Source: Eubacteriales bacterium (lineage in GTDB: Bacteria; Bacillota; Clostridia; Oscillospirales; Oscillospiraceae). Taken from it: a DNA stretch of 64,000 nt. A model generated the notes under the pieces. It had not been told where the DNA came from, did no database searches, and worked only from the letters and a program-made list of their open reading frames with translations. A program made the position numbers and the translations under genes. The DNA lies in the NCBI GenBank assembly GCA_030531505.1, contig JAUNNH010000011.1, positions 1 to 64,000 of the forward strand, read 5' to 3'. This document shows positions 32,528 to 40,746 of this stretch, piece by piece (within the stretch, counting starts at the first letter, position 1; the number at the start of each line of letters is the position of its first letter).

Positions 32528-33809
32528 GCCGGAGGGCGCTGAGCGTAAAATTGAATATCTCACTCAGGTACACGAGCGCGAGATAGCCTGTCAGAGCGTA
32601 GCGGGGAAGCAGCTTCCACAGCAGGAACAGGCCAAACAGAGCATCGAGAACGTTGATCGCCATGCTCCAGAGCTGCTGCCCCAGCCCTTTCAGACAGCCG
32701 TCCACCGCCATATCCGTGTACAGGATCGGGACAAGAGGAGCCAGGATCCGGATGTATCGTCCGGCCTGGCTGCTTTTGTATATGTGGAAAGCCAGCGGAT
32801 CTGCGCAGAAGAAGAGAAGCGCACCGACGATAAGCGAGTAGAGAAAGCTTTTTGTGAGCAGAGAGCGGACCGTACGGACAATGGTGTCCTCCTCGCGCCG
32901 CACCTGCATCTCCGTGAGCTCGGGCACGATCAGCTCTGCGAGCGCCGCGAGCAGGCAGGCGGGGAAGAGGAGCAGAGGGAGCGACATCCCGTGTACGATG
33001 CCGTAGCCTGCCAGCGCCTTGTCAGCGGTATACCCGGCGGCGCGCAGACCGCGGGGGACCAGCAGATGCTGCAATGTACTCAGCGTGCTGCGGGCATAGG
33101 CTGAGAGCGCGAGCGGAAGAGCGATGCGCAGGAGACGCGCGGTAAGCGCCTCGCCGCCCCCTGTGCTGCTGTGGCCGCGCACATCGCGGCCGTATGCGAA
33201 GAACATCAACAGCAGAGAGAGCAAATCGGCCGCTGCACGCCCGAGCGCAACAGCCGCTGCGTTTCGCGCGAGATCCTCCCCTGAAACGAGTCCGAGAAAA
33301 CGCCACACGAGCAGCGCGCCGCACAGCTGCTCGAACAGGTGGATCAGCGTTGGCTTCCCGATGCGACCACAGGCGGTGAAGTAACCGGAGAGCGCGGACG
33401 AGAGCGCGATGCAGGGCAGGGAAGCAGCGGTCAGCCGGAGAGCGGGCACACAGCGCGCATCCCCGATAGCCAGAACGCCGATGGGTTCGGCGAGCAGCAG
33501 AAGGCCCAGCAGCGCGGCTATGCCGAAAAAGCTGCCGTAAGCGAGACAGCGGCGCATGGCAGCCCGGACGTCTCCGGCTTCTTCGCGCCCGAGCTCCTCC
33601 GCGACGAGACGCGTCGCCGCGAAGCGAACGCCGGAGATGGCGAAGGTCGCGGCGAGATTGCCGGTTGAGAGCGTGAGCTGCCACAGACCGAGACCGGCCG
33701 GGCCCAGCCGCCCGGCGAGCCATGCCTGGAAGAGCATGCCGAAGGCGCTCATCAGCAGGGAAGAAGCGGTGAGCAAAGCGGTGTTGCGGACGAGATCTCT
33801 TCGCGGCAT
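32439..33809 (-). CDS. SpoVB/MATE-like polysaccharide flippase family protein
   Basis: A 456-residue protein with 12-14 hydrophobic segments of the MOP superfamily (RNTALLTASSLLMSAFGMLFQAWLAGRLGPAGLGLWQL at the start, typical of SpoVB/MurJ-like flippases). The substrate may be a lipid-linked wall or spore precursor; no sporulation gene is beside it. The last 30 codons overlap the 3' end of ribU on the opposite strand. The C-terminal HGAPSGDRRPCGGSAKC is not membrane-like and may be an extension read through the overlap. Confidence 0.82.
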   Translation of the reverse strand: MPRRDLVRNTALLTASSLLMSAFGMLFQAWLAGRLGPAGLGLWQLTLSTGNLAATFAISGVRFAATRLVAEELGREEAGDVRAAMRRCLAYGSFFGIAALLGLLLLAEPIGVLAIGDARCVPALRLTAASLPCIALSSALSGYFTACGRIGKPTLIHLFEQLCGALLVWRFLGLVSGEDLARNAAAVALGRAAADLLSLLLMFFAYGRDVRGHSSTGGGEALTARLLRIALPLALSAYARSTLSTLQHLLVPRGLRAAGYTADKALAGYGIVHGMSLPLLLFPACLLAALAELIVPELTEMQVRREEDTIVRTVRSLLTKSFLYSLIVGALLFFCADPLAFHIYKSSQAGRYIRILAPLVPILYTDMAVDGCLKGLGQQLWSMAINVLDALFGLFLLWKLLPRYALTGYLALVYLSEIFNFTLSALRLRRVLPHGAPSGDRRPCGGSAKCAYKGAS

Positions 33810-33869
33810 AGAATACTCCTTTCAGGACGGACAAGAGTATTCTATGCACAAGCGCTGCGGCATTTCACC

Positions 33870-33898
33870 TTGAAATTGCGGAGCGGTTGCGTTACAAT
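33870..33898 (+). promoter_or_regulatory. Promoter of the cytidylate-kinase-like gene
   Basis: TTGAAA (33870-33875), 17 bp, TACAAT (33893-33898), 45 bp before the start codon. Confidence 0.75.
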
Positions 33899-33942
33899 AA
33901 AGACAGGGAAAGCGGATAATACCATCGAAAGGGGACTTCAAT

Positions 33943-34530
33943 ATGATCGTAACGATCGGCAGAGAGCATGGCAGCAACGGCCATGATATCGCCCGCGCGC
34001 TGGCGCAGGAGCTGGGCTATGTCTGCTATGACAAAGAGATCGTGGATACCGCCGCGGAAAACTCCAACTTCAGCAAAGAGATCCTGCATTCCTATGACGA
34101 AAAACGTGTTTCACCCTATATCGTGCCTGTGCCGCATTACCTCGGCTTGAACGAGAGCTTTCGCCTGAACATGCAGGTGGCTTCCGCCCAGTTTGACGCG
34201 ATCCGCAGCTTGGCCGAGCGGGGAGACTGCATCTTCGTCGGGCGCTGCGCCGATTATGTGCTGCGCAAGGAGCCGAAGCTGGTGCGGGTGTTTATCATGG
34301 CGGACGAGGACTTTCGTATCCGCACGATGATGGAACGAAAGAAGCTCAGCGAGACGGAGGCACGCAAGCTGATCCGCCAGGTCGACAAGGACCGTGCGAG
34401 CTATTACAAGTATTACACGGACCAGATCTGGGGCGAGAGGGAGAATTTCGATTTGATCCTCAACAGCGCCAAGATCGGGGTGGACGGCTGCGTGAAGCTC
34501 ATCAAGGGTTACATCGAAGCCATGCAGTAA
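33943..34530 (+). CDS. Cytidylate kinase-like family protein
   Basis: A 195-residue P-loop-fold protein of the cytidylate kinase-like (Cytidylate_kin2) family. It begins MIVTIGREHGSNGHDIARALAQELGY, where the P-loop is GREHGSNGHDI instead of GxxxxGKS/T, so the lysine is missing as usual in this family. FVGRCADYVL and the arginine-rich lid (DFRIRTMMERKKLSETEARKLI) follow. Its natural substrate is unknown; it is not a full CMP kinase. Monocistronic with its own promoter and terminator. Confidence 0.85.
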   Translation: MIVTIGREHGSNGHDIARALAQELGYVCYDKEIVDTAAENSNFSKEILHSYDEKRVSPYIVPVPHYLGLNESFRLNMQVASAQFDAIRSLAERGDCIFVGRCADYVLRKEPKLVRVFIMADEDFRIRTMMERKKLSETEARKLIRQVDKDRASYYKYYTDQIWGERENFDLILNSAKIGVDGCVKLIKGYIEAMQ

Positions 34531-34534
34531 AGAG

Positions 34535-34582
34535 AAAACCGCTGCGGCGAACGCTTATGATGTTCGCCGCGGCGGCTTTTTT
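34535..34582. terminator. Strong terminator between convergent genes
   Basis: A 14-bp stem (34539-34552 with 34562-34575, one G-U pair), with a T-run on the plus strand and A/T-rich sequence on the other side. It ends at the recG stop codon. Confidence 0.85.
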
Positions 34583-36636
34583 CAGTTGAAGCTGTCTGTG
34601 TTCTGGCGGAAGATGCGCTCCACGCTCTCCCGCAGCGCCGCATTCTCCGTACGTTCAAGCTGCGGATCTTCCGCGAGCAGGGCGTTGGCTTCACTCTGTG
34701 CGCGCTGCAGGACGGCGACGTCGCCGCCGAGGTCGGCGATATGGGTCGCGGGTAGGCCATGCTGCCGGGAACCGAAAAAGTCGCCGGGGCCGCGCAGCCG
34801 CAGATCCTCTTCCGAGATCTGGAAACCGTCGTTTGTTTTGCACAGAATCGAAAGCCGGGCTTTTACCTCTTCGTTGTCCGCGTCCGAGACGAGGATGCAG
34901 TAGCTCTTGTGCTGCCCGCGCCCGACGCGCCCGCGCAGCTGGTGGAGCTGGCTGAGACCGAAGCGCTCCGCGTTCTCCACGATCATCAACGCGGCGTTCG
35001 GAACATCCACGCCGACCTCGATCACCGTGGTGGAGACGAGGATCTGCGTCTCATTGGCCACAAAGGCGGCCATGACCGCGTCCTTCTCTTTGGCCTTCAT
35101 GCGCCCGTGCACGCAGGAGACACGCAGCTCCGGAAAGGTCTGCTGCAGCTCCTTCGCGTGCTCCTCGGCGGATTTGAGCGGGACAGCGAGCTCCTCGTTC
35201 TCCTCGACCATCGGGCAGACCACGAAGACCTGCCGGCCCTCTCCGGTGAGCTTGCGGATGAAGCCGTTGAGACGAACCCGATAGCTTTCGTCCACGGCGA
35301 AGGTGTCCACCTTCTGTCGCCCGGGCGGCAGCTCGTCGATGATCGAAACGTCCAGATCGCCGTATATGATAAGCGCCAGTGTCCGGGGAATAGGCGTCGC
35401 GGACATGACCAGCACATGCGGGCGCCCCGCTTTACCGATCAGCGCCGCGCGCTGTTCGACGCCGAAGCGGTGCTGTTCGTCGGTGACGACAAGACCGAGG
35501 TTCCGGTATTCGACGTCCGCACTGAAAAGCGCGTGCGTCCCGATGATGAGGTCGAGCTCGCCCTCTTTCAGCGCGGCCTTGACCGCGCGTTTCTCTTTCG
35601 CCGTCATGGCGCCGGTGAGCTTCCCGATGCGCATCCCGAAGGGACCGAGAAGATGCGTTAGTGTCTCGCAGTGCTGCTCGGCGAGGATCTCGGTCGGAGC
35701 CATGAACGCGCTCGACAGCCCGCTTTTCCAGACATACCAGATGAGCGCCGCCGCCACAAGCGTCTTGCCGCTGCCGACATCGCCCTGCACCAGTCGGTTC
35801 ATGACCATGCCGTTGCGCATGTCCGCCACCGCCTGATCGACGGCGCGGCACTGCGCGTTCGTCGGCCGGAAGGGGAGGACGGACCAGAAGGTCTCCAGAT
35901 CCGCATCCCCGATGGGGATGCCGCCTTCGCGGACGCGTTCGCCGCGGATGCGGCCCAACGCGCAAGCGAGGACGAAAAGCTCTTCAAAGATGAGCCGTCT
36001 TCGCGCCAGTTCCAGTGCGCCGAAATTGGCAGGGAAGTGGATGTTCTCATAGGCGTAGCGAGCCTGTACGAGCTGATTGCGCTCCCGTACGCTCTCGGGC
36101 AATACCTCCGGCAAAAGACCGCCGCAGCTGTCGAGACCCTGTCGAACGCTCTGCATCAACAGGCGCTGGTTGAGCCCGGCGCTCAGCCGATAGATCGGCA
36201 CGATCCGCCCGGTCACGCGGTTCTCCATGCCCTCACGCTCATAGACCGGGTTGGCCATGCTCCGCCGCGTTCCTTTGATTTCGATCCGGCCAAAGAAGAC
36301 GACTGCATCGCCTCGGTGCAGATTGTCCTTTACATAAGGCTGATTGAAGTAAGTTATGTTAACTTCACCACTCTCGTCCACCGCTTTGAAGCGGACGAGA
36401 TCCAGACCGCGTCGAATCCGGCTGAGCTGGGGGGTGTCTGCGACCAGGGCGCAGATACATACGCTCTCACCGTCCTGGGTGAGAGCGATAGGTTTATATT
36501 GGCTCCGGTCCTCATAGCGGCGGGGAAAGAAGGAGACAAGATCCTGGAGCGTGAAGATGCCGAGCTTGTTGAGCGCCAGCGCCTTTTTCTCTCCGATCCC
36601 CTTGATGTAGCGGACGTCGGTCTGCAGATCGGCCAT
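34582..36636 (-). CDS. recG: ATP-dependent DNA helicase RecG
   Basis: Branch-migrating helicase that rescues stalled forks. The 684 residues comprise the N-terminal wedge/OB domain (about 1-250) and two helicase domains with Walker A GDVGSGKT, DEQH in VVTDEQHRFGVEQ, MSATPIPRTLAL, and the RecG-specific C-terminal QLHQLRGRVGRGQHKSYC. The start has an AGGAG ribosome-binding site. It lies 3 bp after apbE on the same strand and shares its transcript. Confidence 0.97.
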   Translation of the reverse strand: MADLQTDVRYIKGIGEKKALALNKLGIFTLQDLVSFFPRRYEDRSQYKPIALTQDGESVCICALVADTPQLSRIRRGLDLVRFKAVDESGEVNITYFNQPYVKDNLHRGDAVVFFGRIEIKGTRRSMANPVYEREGMENRVTGRIVPIYRLSAGLNQRLLMQSVRQGLDSCGGLLPEVLPESVRERNQLVQARYAYENIHFPANFGALELARRRLIFEELFVLACALGRIRGERVREGGIPIGDADLETFWSVLPFRPTNAQCRAVDQAVADMRNGMVMNRLVQGDVGSGKTLVAAALIWYVWKSGLSSAFMAPTEILAEQHCETLTHLLGPFGMRIGKLTGAMTAKEKRAVKAALKEGELDLIIGTHALFSADVEYRNLGLVVTDEQHRFGVEQRAALIGKAGRPHVLVMSATPIPRTLALIIYGDLDVSIIDELPPGRQKVDTFAVDESYRVRLNGFIRKLTGEGRQVFVVCPMVEENEELAVPLKSAEEHAKELQQTFPELRVSCVHGRMKAKEKDAVMAAFVANETQILVSTTVIEVGVDVPNAALMIVENAERFGLSQLHQLRGRVGRGQHKSYCILVSDADNEEVKARLSILCKTNDGFQISEEDLRLRGPGDFFGSRQHGLPATHIADLGGDVAVLQRAQSEANALLAEDPQLERTENAALRESVERIFRQNTDSFN

Positions 36637-36639
36637 GGT

Positions 36640-37689
36640 TTACTCCTGGAAGGTCAGCGTATAGCTGTCCACGGTCTGGGTGAAATTATCAATCAGCCCC
36701 TTGGTGCAGACGATGCGGTCATCGTTCGTCACCAGGATCATTTCAAAGCCGCCGTAGTTGCGCCAGTAGTTGAGCGCGCGACTCTCACCCATGACGAAGA
36801 GGGCGGTGGAGAGCGCGTCGGCCATCGTTCCATCCTCGCAGATTACGGTGACAGCCAGCAGATTGTTGTTCACCGAGTAGCCGGTGACGGGGCTGAGGAT
36901 GTGGTGATAGACACGCCCGTTGGAGGCGTTGAAGCGGCATTGATAGGCCGCGCTCGTGACCACGGCGGTCTCCCCGACATTGATGACGCCGAGATAGGTG
37001 GAGAGGTTGTTGGGATCCTGGATGCCGACGGTCCAGAGCGTGCCGTCCGGCTTGGTACCGAGGGTCTGGATATTGCTGCCGAGAGAGACGATCCCGCTTT
37101 TGACCCCGACCTGACGCATCGCGTCCACGGCGTTTTCAGAGGCGCAGCCCTTGGCCACGGAGGCAAAGGTGATCTGCGCGCCGGCGGGGAAGGAGACGGC
37201 ATATCCGCCGGTGCTCGGGAAGCTTGTCAGGACCATCTGGTCATAGCAGAGCAGGGCACGGTCCGCATAGATCTCGTCCTCGCTGGGGAGATAGTACTTA
37301 CCATCCTCGAAGCCCCAGCGCTTTACCAGCGGGTAGATGGTCAGTTCCAGGGCGCCGCCGCTCTGCTTGTATACGGTGTCAGCCGTGGTCAGCATCTTTG
37401 CAACCTGAGCGGAGATGACCACATTTTGTCCATCCGCGTGATTGATGGCGTAGGCGTAGCTTGTGGGCAGATCGGGGTCGCACATGTTCTGCATCGACTG
37501 GATGACGCCCTCTGCCGCGCGCAGACCGTCCTCTGCTTTTTTGCCGTAGGCGGTCAGCGTCATGGAGGTGTTCATGGCGAAGACCTGGCTCTGCACCATG
37601 CGGCTCTCCCCGCAGGCGGATAGCGGCAGCAGCATGGCGAGACACAGGAGGAGACAGAGAATCTTTTTATGGGAAAGGATTTTATTCAT
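36640..37689 (-). CDS. apbE: FAD:protein FMN transferase, lipoprotein
   Basis: Attaches FMN covalently to threonine in proteins such as RnfG/NqrC, outside the membrane. The 349 residues start with a lipoprotein signal (LAMLLPLSAC, lipobox Cys about 26). ApbE hallmarks follow: MNTSMTLTAYG, LELTIYPLVKRWGF, and the metal-binding GTMADALSTALFVMG. The usual GGN-type FAD segment reads SLGSNIQTLG. No Rnf genes are in the window. Its promoter faces the promoter of the tRNA gene (see that finding). Confidence 0.92.
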   Translation of the reverse strand: MNKILSHKKILCLLLCLAMLLPLSACGESRMVQSQVFAMNTSMTLTAYGKKAEDGLRAAEGVIQSMQNMCDPDLPTSYAYAINHADGQNVVISAQVAKMLTTADTVYKQSGGALELTIYPLVKRWGFEDGKYYLPSEDEIYADRALLCYDQMVLTSFPSTGGYAVSFPAGAQITFASVAKGCASENAVDAMRQVGVKSGIVSLGSNIQTLGTKPDGTLWTVGIQDPNNLSTYLGVINVGETAVVTSAAYQCRFNASNGRVYHHILSPVTGYSVNNNLLAVTVICEDGTMADALSTALFVMGESRALNYWRNYGGFEMILVTNDDRIVCTKGLIDNFTQTVDSYTLTFQE

Positions 37690-37756
37690 CGTATTATCAC
37701 CGCAATCTATAATCTGTTTTCATTCTACCATAGAAAAAGAAAAATGAAAACCGCTA

Positions 37757-37785
37757 TTTACAATTCGAAAGAACTTTGCTATAAT
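37757..37785 (+). promoter_or_regulatory. Promoter of tRNA-Arg
   Basis: TTTACA (37757-37762), 17 bp, TATAAT (37780-37785), preceded by TGC. Start of transcription would be near 37792, giving a 48-nt 5' leader to be removed by RNase P. Confidence 0.8.
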
Positions 37786-37807
37786 ACCAAGGCATTTGAA
37801 CGAGAGC

Positions 37808-37836
37808 ATTATAGCAAAAACGCTCCGTTCTGTAAA
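37808..37836 (-). promoter_or_regulatory. Promoter of apbE-recG, facing the tRNA promoter
   Basis: On the minus strand TTTACA (37836-37831), 17 bp, TATAAT (37813-37808). It is nearly a mirror image of the tRNA promoter; the two -10 hexamers lie in an 11-bp inverted repeat (37775-37785 and 37808-37818). Confidence 0.75.
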
Positions 37837-37839
37837 TAT

Positions 37840-37916
37840 GCGGCTGTAGCTCAGCTGGATAGAGTGCCAGACTCCGACTCTGGAGGTCGTGGGTTCGAAT
37901 CCCGTCAGCCGTACCA
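37840..37916 (+). tRNA. tRNA-Arg, anticodon CCG
   Basis: A complete cloverleaf can be drawn: acceptor GCGGCTG/CAGCCGT (first pair G-U), D-arm with AGCTCAGCTGGATAGAG, anticodon stem CCAGA/TCTGG with 7-nt loop CTCCGAC (anticodon CCG, reads CGG), T-arm with GTTCGAA, discriminator A and encoded CCA. No intron. Confidence 0.96.
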
Positions 37917-37924
37917 TTTTGAAA

Positions 37925-37961
37925 ATAGAGTTGATACGAACACGTATCAACTCTATTTTTT
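37925..37961 (+). terminator. Rho-independent terminator of tRNA-Arg
   Basis: ATAGAGTTGATA/TATCAACTCTAT stem followed by TTTTTT, 9 bp after the tRNA CCA. Confidence 0.9.
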
Positions 37962-38015
37962 CGCATTATCTGCTTTTTAATGAGAAAGACAGTTCCCGAT
38001 ACTCTGATTTCTGGC

Positions 38016-38293
38016 TAGCCTGATGGCGCCAATTCGAACACGGTTTTGACGGGCCAATTTCCGCCAATTCCGCGTCAAAGGACTTGACAATACACAAAGT
38101 ATTCTCTGCGCCCTTTTCCTTGTCTTGACGAAAATTGGCTCCGTCAAAACTGCAAGGCACCTCTCAGCGAGAATTTTTCGAGGGATTTTTGTTGCGGACG
38201 ACGAAGCCTTGCTGGCGCAAGGCGAGGAGGACAAGGCAAAAAGCACCGAAAAAGGCCGCTGAGAGGCGTGTTCGGATTGGCGCCATCAGGCTA
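38016..38293. repeat. 278-bp palindromic element with three-way-junction folding potential
   Basis: The ends are 27-bp inverted repeats (38016-38042 and 38267-38293) with one mismatch. Directly inside lie two further self-complementary segments: A from 38043 (GTTTTGACGG with CCGTCAAAAC at 38141-38150) and B from 38160 (CCTCTCAGCG with CGCTGAGAGG at 38257-38266). Together they form a closed three-way junction. No credible ORF is inside. It could be a MITE-like repeat or a structured RNA. It fills the gap between the tRNA gene and sufC. No clear target-site duplication was seen. Confidence 0.75.
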
Positions 38294-38369
38294 TCAAAGG
38301 AAATCGTAAATAGAGGGAAGATCGATCAGTCAAAACAAAGAAAGATAAAGCAATCTTTCGTTTCATACT

Positions 38370-38378
38370 TGCTATAAT
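38370..38378 (+). promoter_or_regulatory. Extended -10 promoter of sufC-sufB
   Basis: TGCTATAAT (TG + N + TATAAT), 53 bp upstream of the sufC start. The -35 region at 38350-38355 is poor, so an activator or the extended -10 alone may drive it. Confidence 0.55.
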
Positions 38379-38431
38379 GTGGTTTGTGGCGTAAAATACA
38401 GCTTGATTATTCTGCTAAAGGAGACAGTATC

Positions 38432-39160
38432 ATGCTGGAAATCCGGGATCTCTGCTTTGCCGTCAGCGAGGACGAGCAAAAAAAAGAGATCATCCACGAT
38501 TTGAGTCTGACCGTTGAAAACGGAAAGTTTGTGGTCATCACAGGCCCGAATGGCAGCGGCAAGTCTACGCTCGCACGCCTTATCATGGGGATCGAAAAGC
38601 CCATTTCCGGGCAGATCCTCTTTGACGGGCAGGACGTTACCGCGCTTGGTATTTCCGAGCGCGCAAAGCTTGGTATCAGCTTTGCATTTCAGCAGCCGGT
38701 CCGCTTCAAGGGGATCCGGGTGCAGGATCTGCTGCGCCTGGCTGCAGGGAAGAATCTTTCGGTCTCCGCGGCATGCGCCTATCTCTCGGAGGTTGGGCTC
38801 TGTGCCCGTGACTATATCGACCGGGAGATCAACGCTTCGCTCTCGGGCGGAGAGCTCAAGCGGATCGAGATCGCAACGCTTCTTGCGCGCCATACAAAGC
38901 TCAGCGTCTTTGATGAACCGGAGGCGGGGATCGACCTGTGGAGCTTCCAGAATCTGATCCGCATTTTTGAGAAAATGCGTGGTGAGATCGAAGACAGCTC
39001 CATTATCATCATATCCCATCAGGAGCGCATCCTGCAGATCGCGGATGAGGTCGTGGTGCTGGCGGACGGACGGATCAAACAGCGTGGAAAACCGGAGGAA
39101 CTCCTGCCTTCGCTGATCGGTGTAACCGCTCCGGCGAGCATCTGCCAAAAGCTGCAGTAA
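38432..39160 (+). CDS. sufC: Fe-S cluster assembly ATPase SufC
   Basis: ABC-type ATPase of the SUF iron-sulfur assembly machinery. The 242 residues have Walker A GPNGSGKST (38-46), Q-loop FAFQQP, SufC-type signature LSGGELKRIEIA, Walker B LSVFDEPEAGID and H-loop IIISHQ. The start at 38432 follows AAAGGAG; the 16-codon longer frame lacks a ribosome-binding site. It is followed after 15 bp by the only other Suf gene here, giving a two-gene system. Confidence 0.93.
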   Translation: MLEIRDLCFAVSEDEQKKEIIHDLSLTVENGKFVVITGPNGSGKSTLARLIMGIEKPISGQILFDGQDVTALGISERAKLGISFAFQQPVRFKGIRVQDLLRLAAGKNLSVSAACAYLSEVGLCARDYIDREINASLSGGELKRIEIATLLARHTKLSVFDEPEAGIDLWSFQNLIRIFEKMRGEIEDSSIIIISHQERILQIADEVVVLADGRIKQRGKPEELLPSLIGVTAPASICQKLQ

Positions 39161-39175
39161 AGGAGGGGGAACGAG

Positions 39176-40102
39176 ATGGTCAAGCTTGACGCTATTCAGA
39201 AGAGACTGATTGAGGAGATCGCGGATCTCCACGCAGTACCTTCCGGTGCCTATAATTTCCGAGCCAACGGCGAACTAGCCGGACGCAACACGACCGCCAA
39301 CATCGACATCGTTTCCAAGTCCGACGGCAGCGGGATCGATATCCGCATCAAGCCCGGGACGAAAAACGAGAGCGTACACATCCCCGTCGTCCTGAGCGCG
39401 AGCGGGCTCAAGGAGACTGTCTACAACGACTTTTATATCGGCGAAGACTGCGATGTGGTGATCGTGGCCGGCTGCGGCATCGACAACTGCGGCAGTCAGG
39501 ATTCCGAACATGACGGCGTCCACCGTTTCTTTGTGGGGAAGAACGCCCGAGTCAAATATGTGGAGAAGCATTACGGCTCCGGCGATGGGATGGGGAAGCG
39601 TATCCTCAATCCCGTGACCGAGGCATACATGGAAGAGGACAGCTCCATGGAGATGGAGATGGAGCAGATCAAGGGCGTCGACTCGACGCAGCGCACCACG
39701 CTGGCTGAGCTCAAAGCGGGCGCGAAGCTCGTCGTCAAGGAACGCCTGATGACCCATGGCAGCCAGCATGCGGAAAGCGAATACCAGATCAATCTGAACG
39801 GGGCCGGGGCGACGGCGGACGTGGTGTCGCGCTCGGTCGCGCGTGACGACTCATCACAGACCTTCAACGCACGTATCACCGGCAACGCCCCTTGCAGCGG
39901 GCATACGGAGTGCGATTCGATCATCATGGATCGGGGCCATATTCTGGCCATCCCCTCTCTGGAGGCCAACGATGTGGACGCCATGCTGGTGCATGAGGCG
40001 GCGATCGGCAAGATCGCGGGGGATCAACTCGTCAAGCTCATGACGCTCGGCCTGAGCGAGCAGGAGGCGGAGGAGCAGATCATCAACGGTTTCCTGCGCT
40101 GA
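39176..40102 (+). CDS. Short SufB/SufD-family scaffold protein
   Basis: A 308-residue beta-helix protein matching the core of SufB/SufD (NDFYIGEDCDVVIVAGCGIDNCG, then HDGVHRFFVGKNARVKYVEKHYG, and the C-terminal HTECDSIIMD...AIPSLEANDVDAMLVHEAAIGKI). It lacks the long N-terminal region of the roughly 470-residue SufB and resembles the minimal SmsB. The Cys residues in the VAGCGIDNCG segment and the Glu-His pair VHEAAIG are candidate cluster ligands. With SufC it could build clusters without SufD, S or U. Confidence 0.88.
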   Translation: MVKLDAIQKRLIEEIADLHAVPSGAYNFRANGELAGRNTTANIDIVSKSDGSGIDIRIKPGTKNESVHIPVVLSASGLKETVYNDFYIGEDCDVVIVAGCGIDNCGSQDSEHDGVHRFFVGKNARVKYVEKHYGSGDGMGKRILNPVTEAYMEEDSSMEMEMEQIKGVDSTQRTTLAELKAGAKLVVKERLMTHGSQHAESEYQINLNGAGATADVVSRSVARDDSSQTFNARITGNAPCSGHTECDSIIMDRGHILAIPSLEANDVDAMLVHEAAIGKIAGDQLVKLMTLGLSEQEAEEQIINGFLR

Positions 40103-40144
40103 GGGAGCTCGAATAAAACGACTTTGAAATAGCCCTTGGGAAAA

Positions 40145-40177
40145 GAACGCCTCCAAGCGAAAGTGCTTGGAGGCGTT
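40145..40177 (+). terminator. Terminator of the suf pair
   Basis: GAACGCCTCCAAGC/GCTTGGAGGCGTTC stem followed after a few bases by TATTTTCC. Confidence 0.8.
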
Positions 40178-40320
40178 CTGTATTTTCCTCACTATTATCA
40201 TTTTGAAATGAACATTGGTTTTCCCGGTATGTGCTGTTCTGTCTGTTGCTCAGAGGAACGCTCAGTACCACAGAGACGAGGCCTCCGACAATCGACGAGT
40301 ACGTCCGGTATCAATCACGG

Positions 40321-40479
40321 GAATATCTATTTGTAACAGGTGGTGCCGGCTTTATCGGCGGAAACCTCATTCATTACTATCTGAAAGCCTATCCGGAAGA
40401 TAGGGTCGCGTGTATCGACAAACTCACATACGCGGGGAATCTGAGTATATTGCAACCAGTCATGGATTATCTTATATAG
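40321..40479 (+). pseudogene. rfbB: Remnant of dTDP-glucose 4,6-dehydratase (N-terminal about 50 codons)
   Basis: The translation EYLFVTGGAGFIGGNLIHYY followed by KAYPEDRVACIDKLTYAGNL and SILQPVMD matches the NAD-binding N-terminus of RfbB. It then ends at TAG (40477) after DYLI, where a full protein would go on for about 280 residues. It has no own ATG in the proper place and no ribosome-binding site. A decayed piece of a polysaccharide locus. Confidence 0.85.
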
Positions 40480-40740
40480 GCCCACTATTCATATATTGCA
40501 GATGAAAATGGAAGTGTTAAGGATGCATTTCTTAATTCCTTTATGCTCGGGACAGTTCAAACACCGGTCGTTCTGAACTCGGATAATGGGTGGGAAATTG
40601 GCTGGGATTATCGTTTCAGTTGTAAAAGCGTTGACACTACATCTTGGCTGGAATATAATAAATTCAATTCCGCAGCAGCGCTGAAACCGCATATGTACGA
40701 CGGATATGGGCCCCCGGAGAATGCCAAACAGAGAGAAGGA
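40480..40740 (+). other. AT-richer remnant between the rfbB fragment and the ligase gene
   Basis: The same frame stays open from the TAG at 40477 into the ligase gene (AHYSYIADENGSVKDAFLNS...) but the translation resembles no family I know and differs in base composition from its surroundings. Most likely decayed coding DNA from an earlier polysaccharide cluster; it might also form an N-terminal extension of the ligase, which I consider unlikely. Confidence 0.5.
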
Positions 40741-40746
40741 ATGTCC

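Noticed and set aside
33943-34530. Cytidylate kinase cmk
   Set aside because: The P-loop lysine is missing and the sequence belongs to the cytidylate-kinase-like family of unknown substrate.
40543-40746. N-terminal 68 codons of the ligase frame as part of the protein
   Set aside because: Base composition differs, there is no hydrophobic or family match, and the internal ATG at 40747 has the proper ribosome-binding site.
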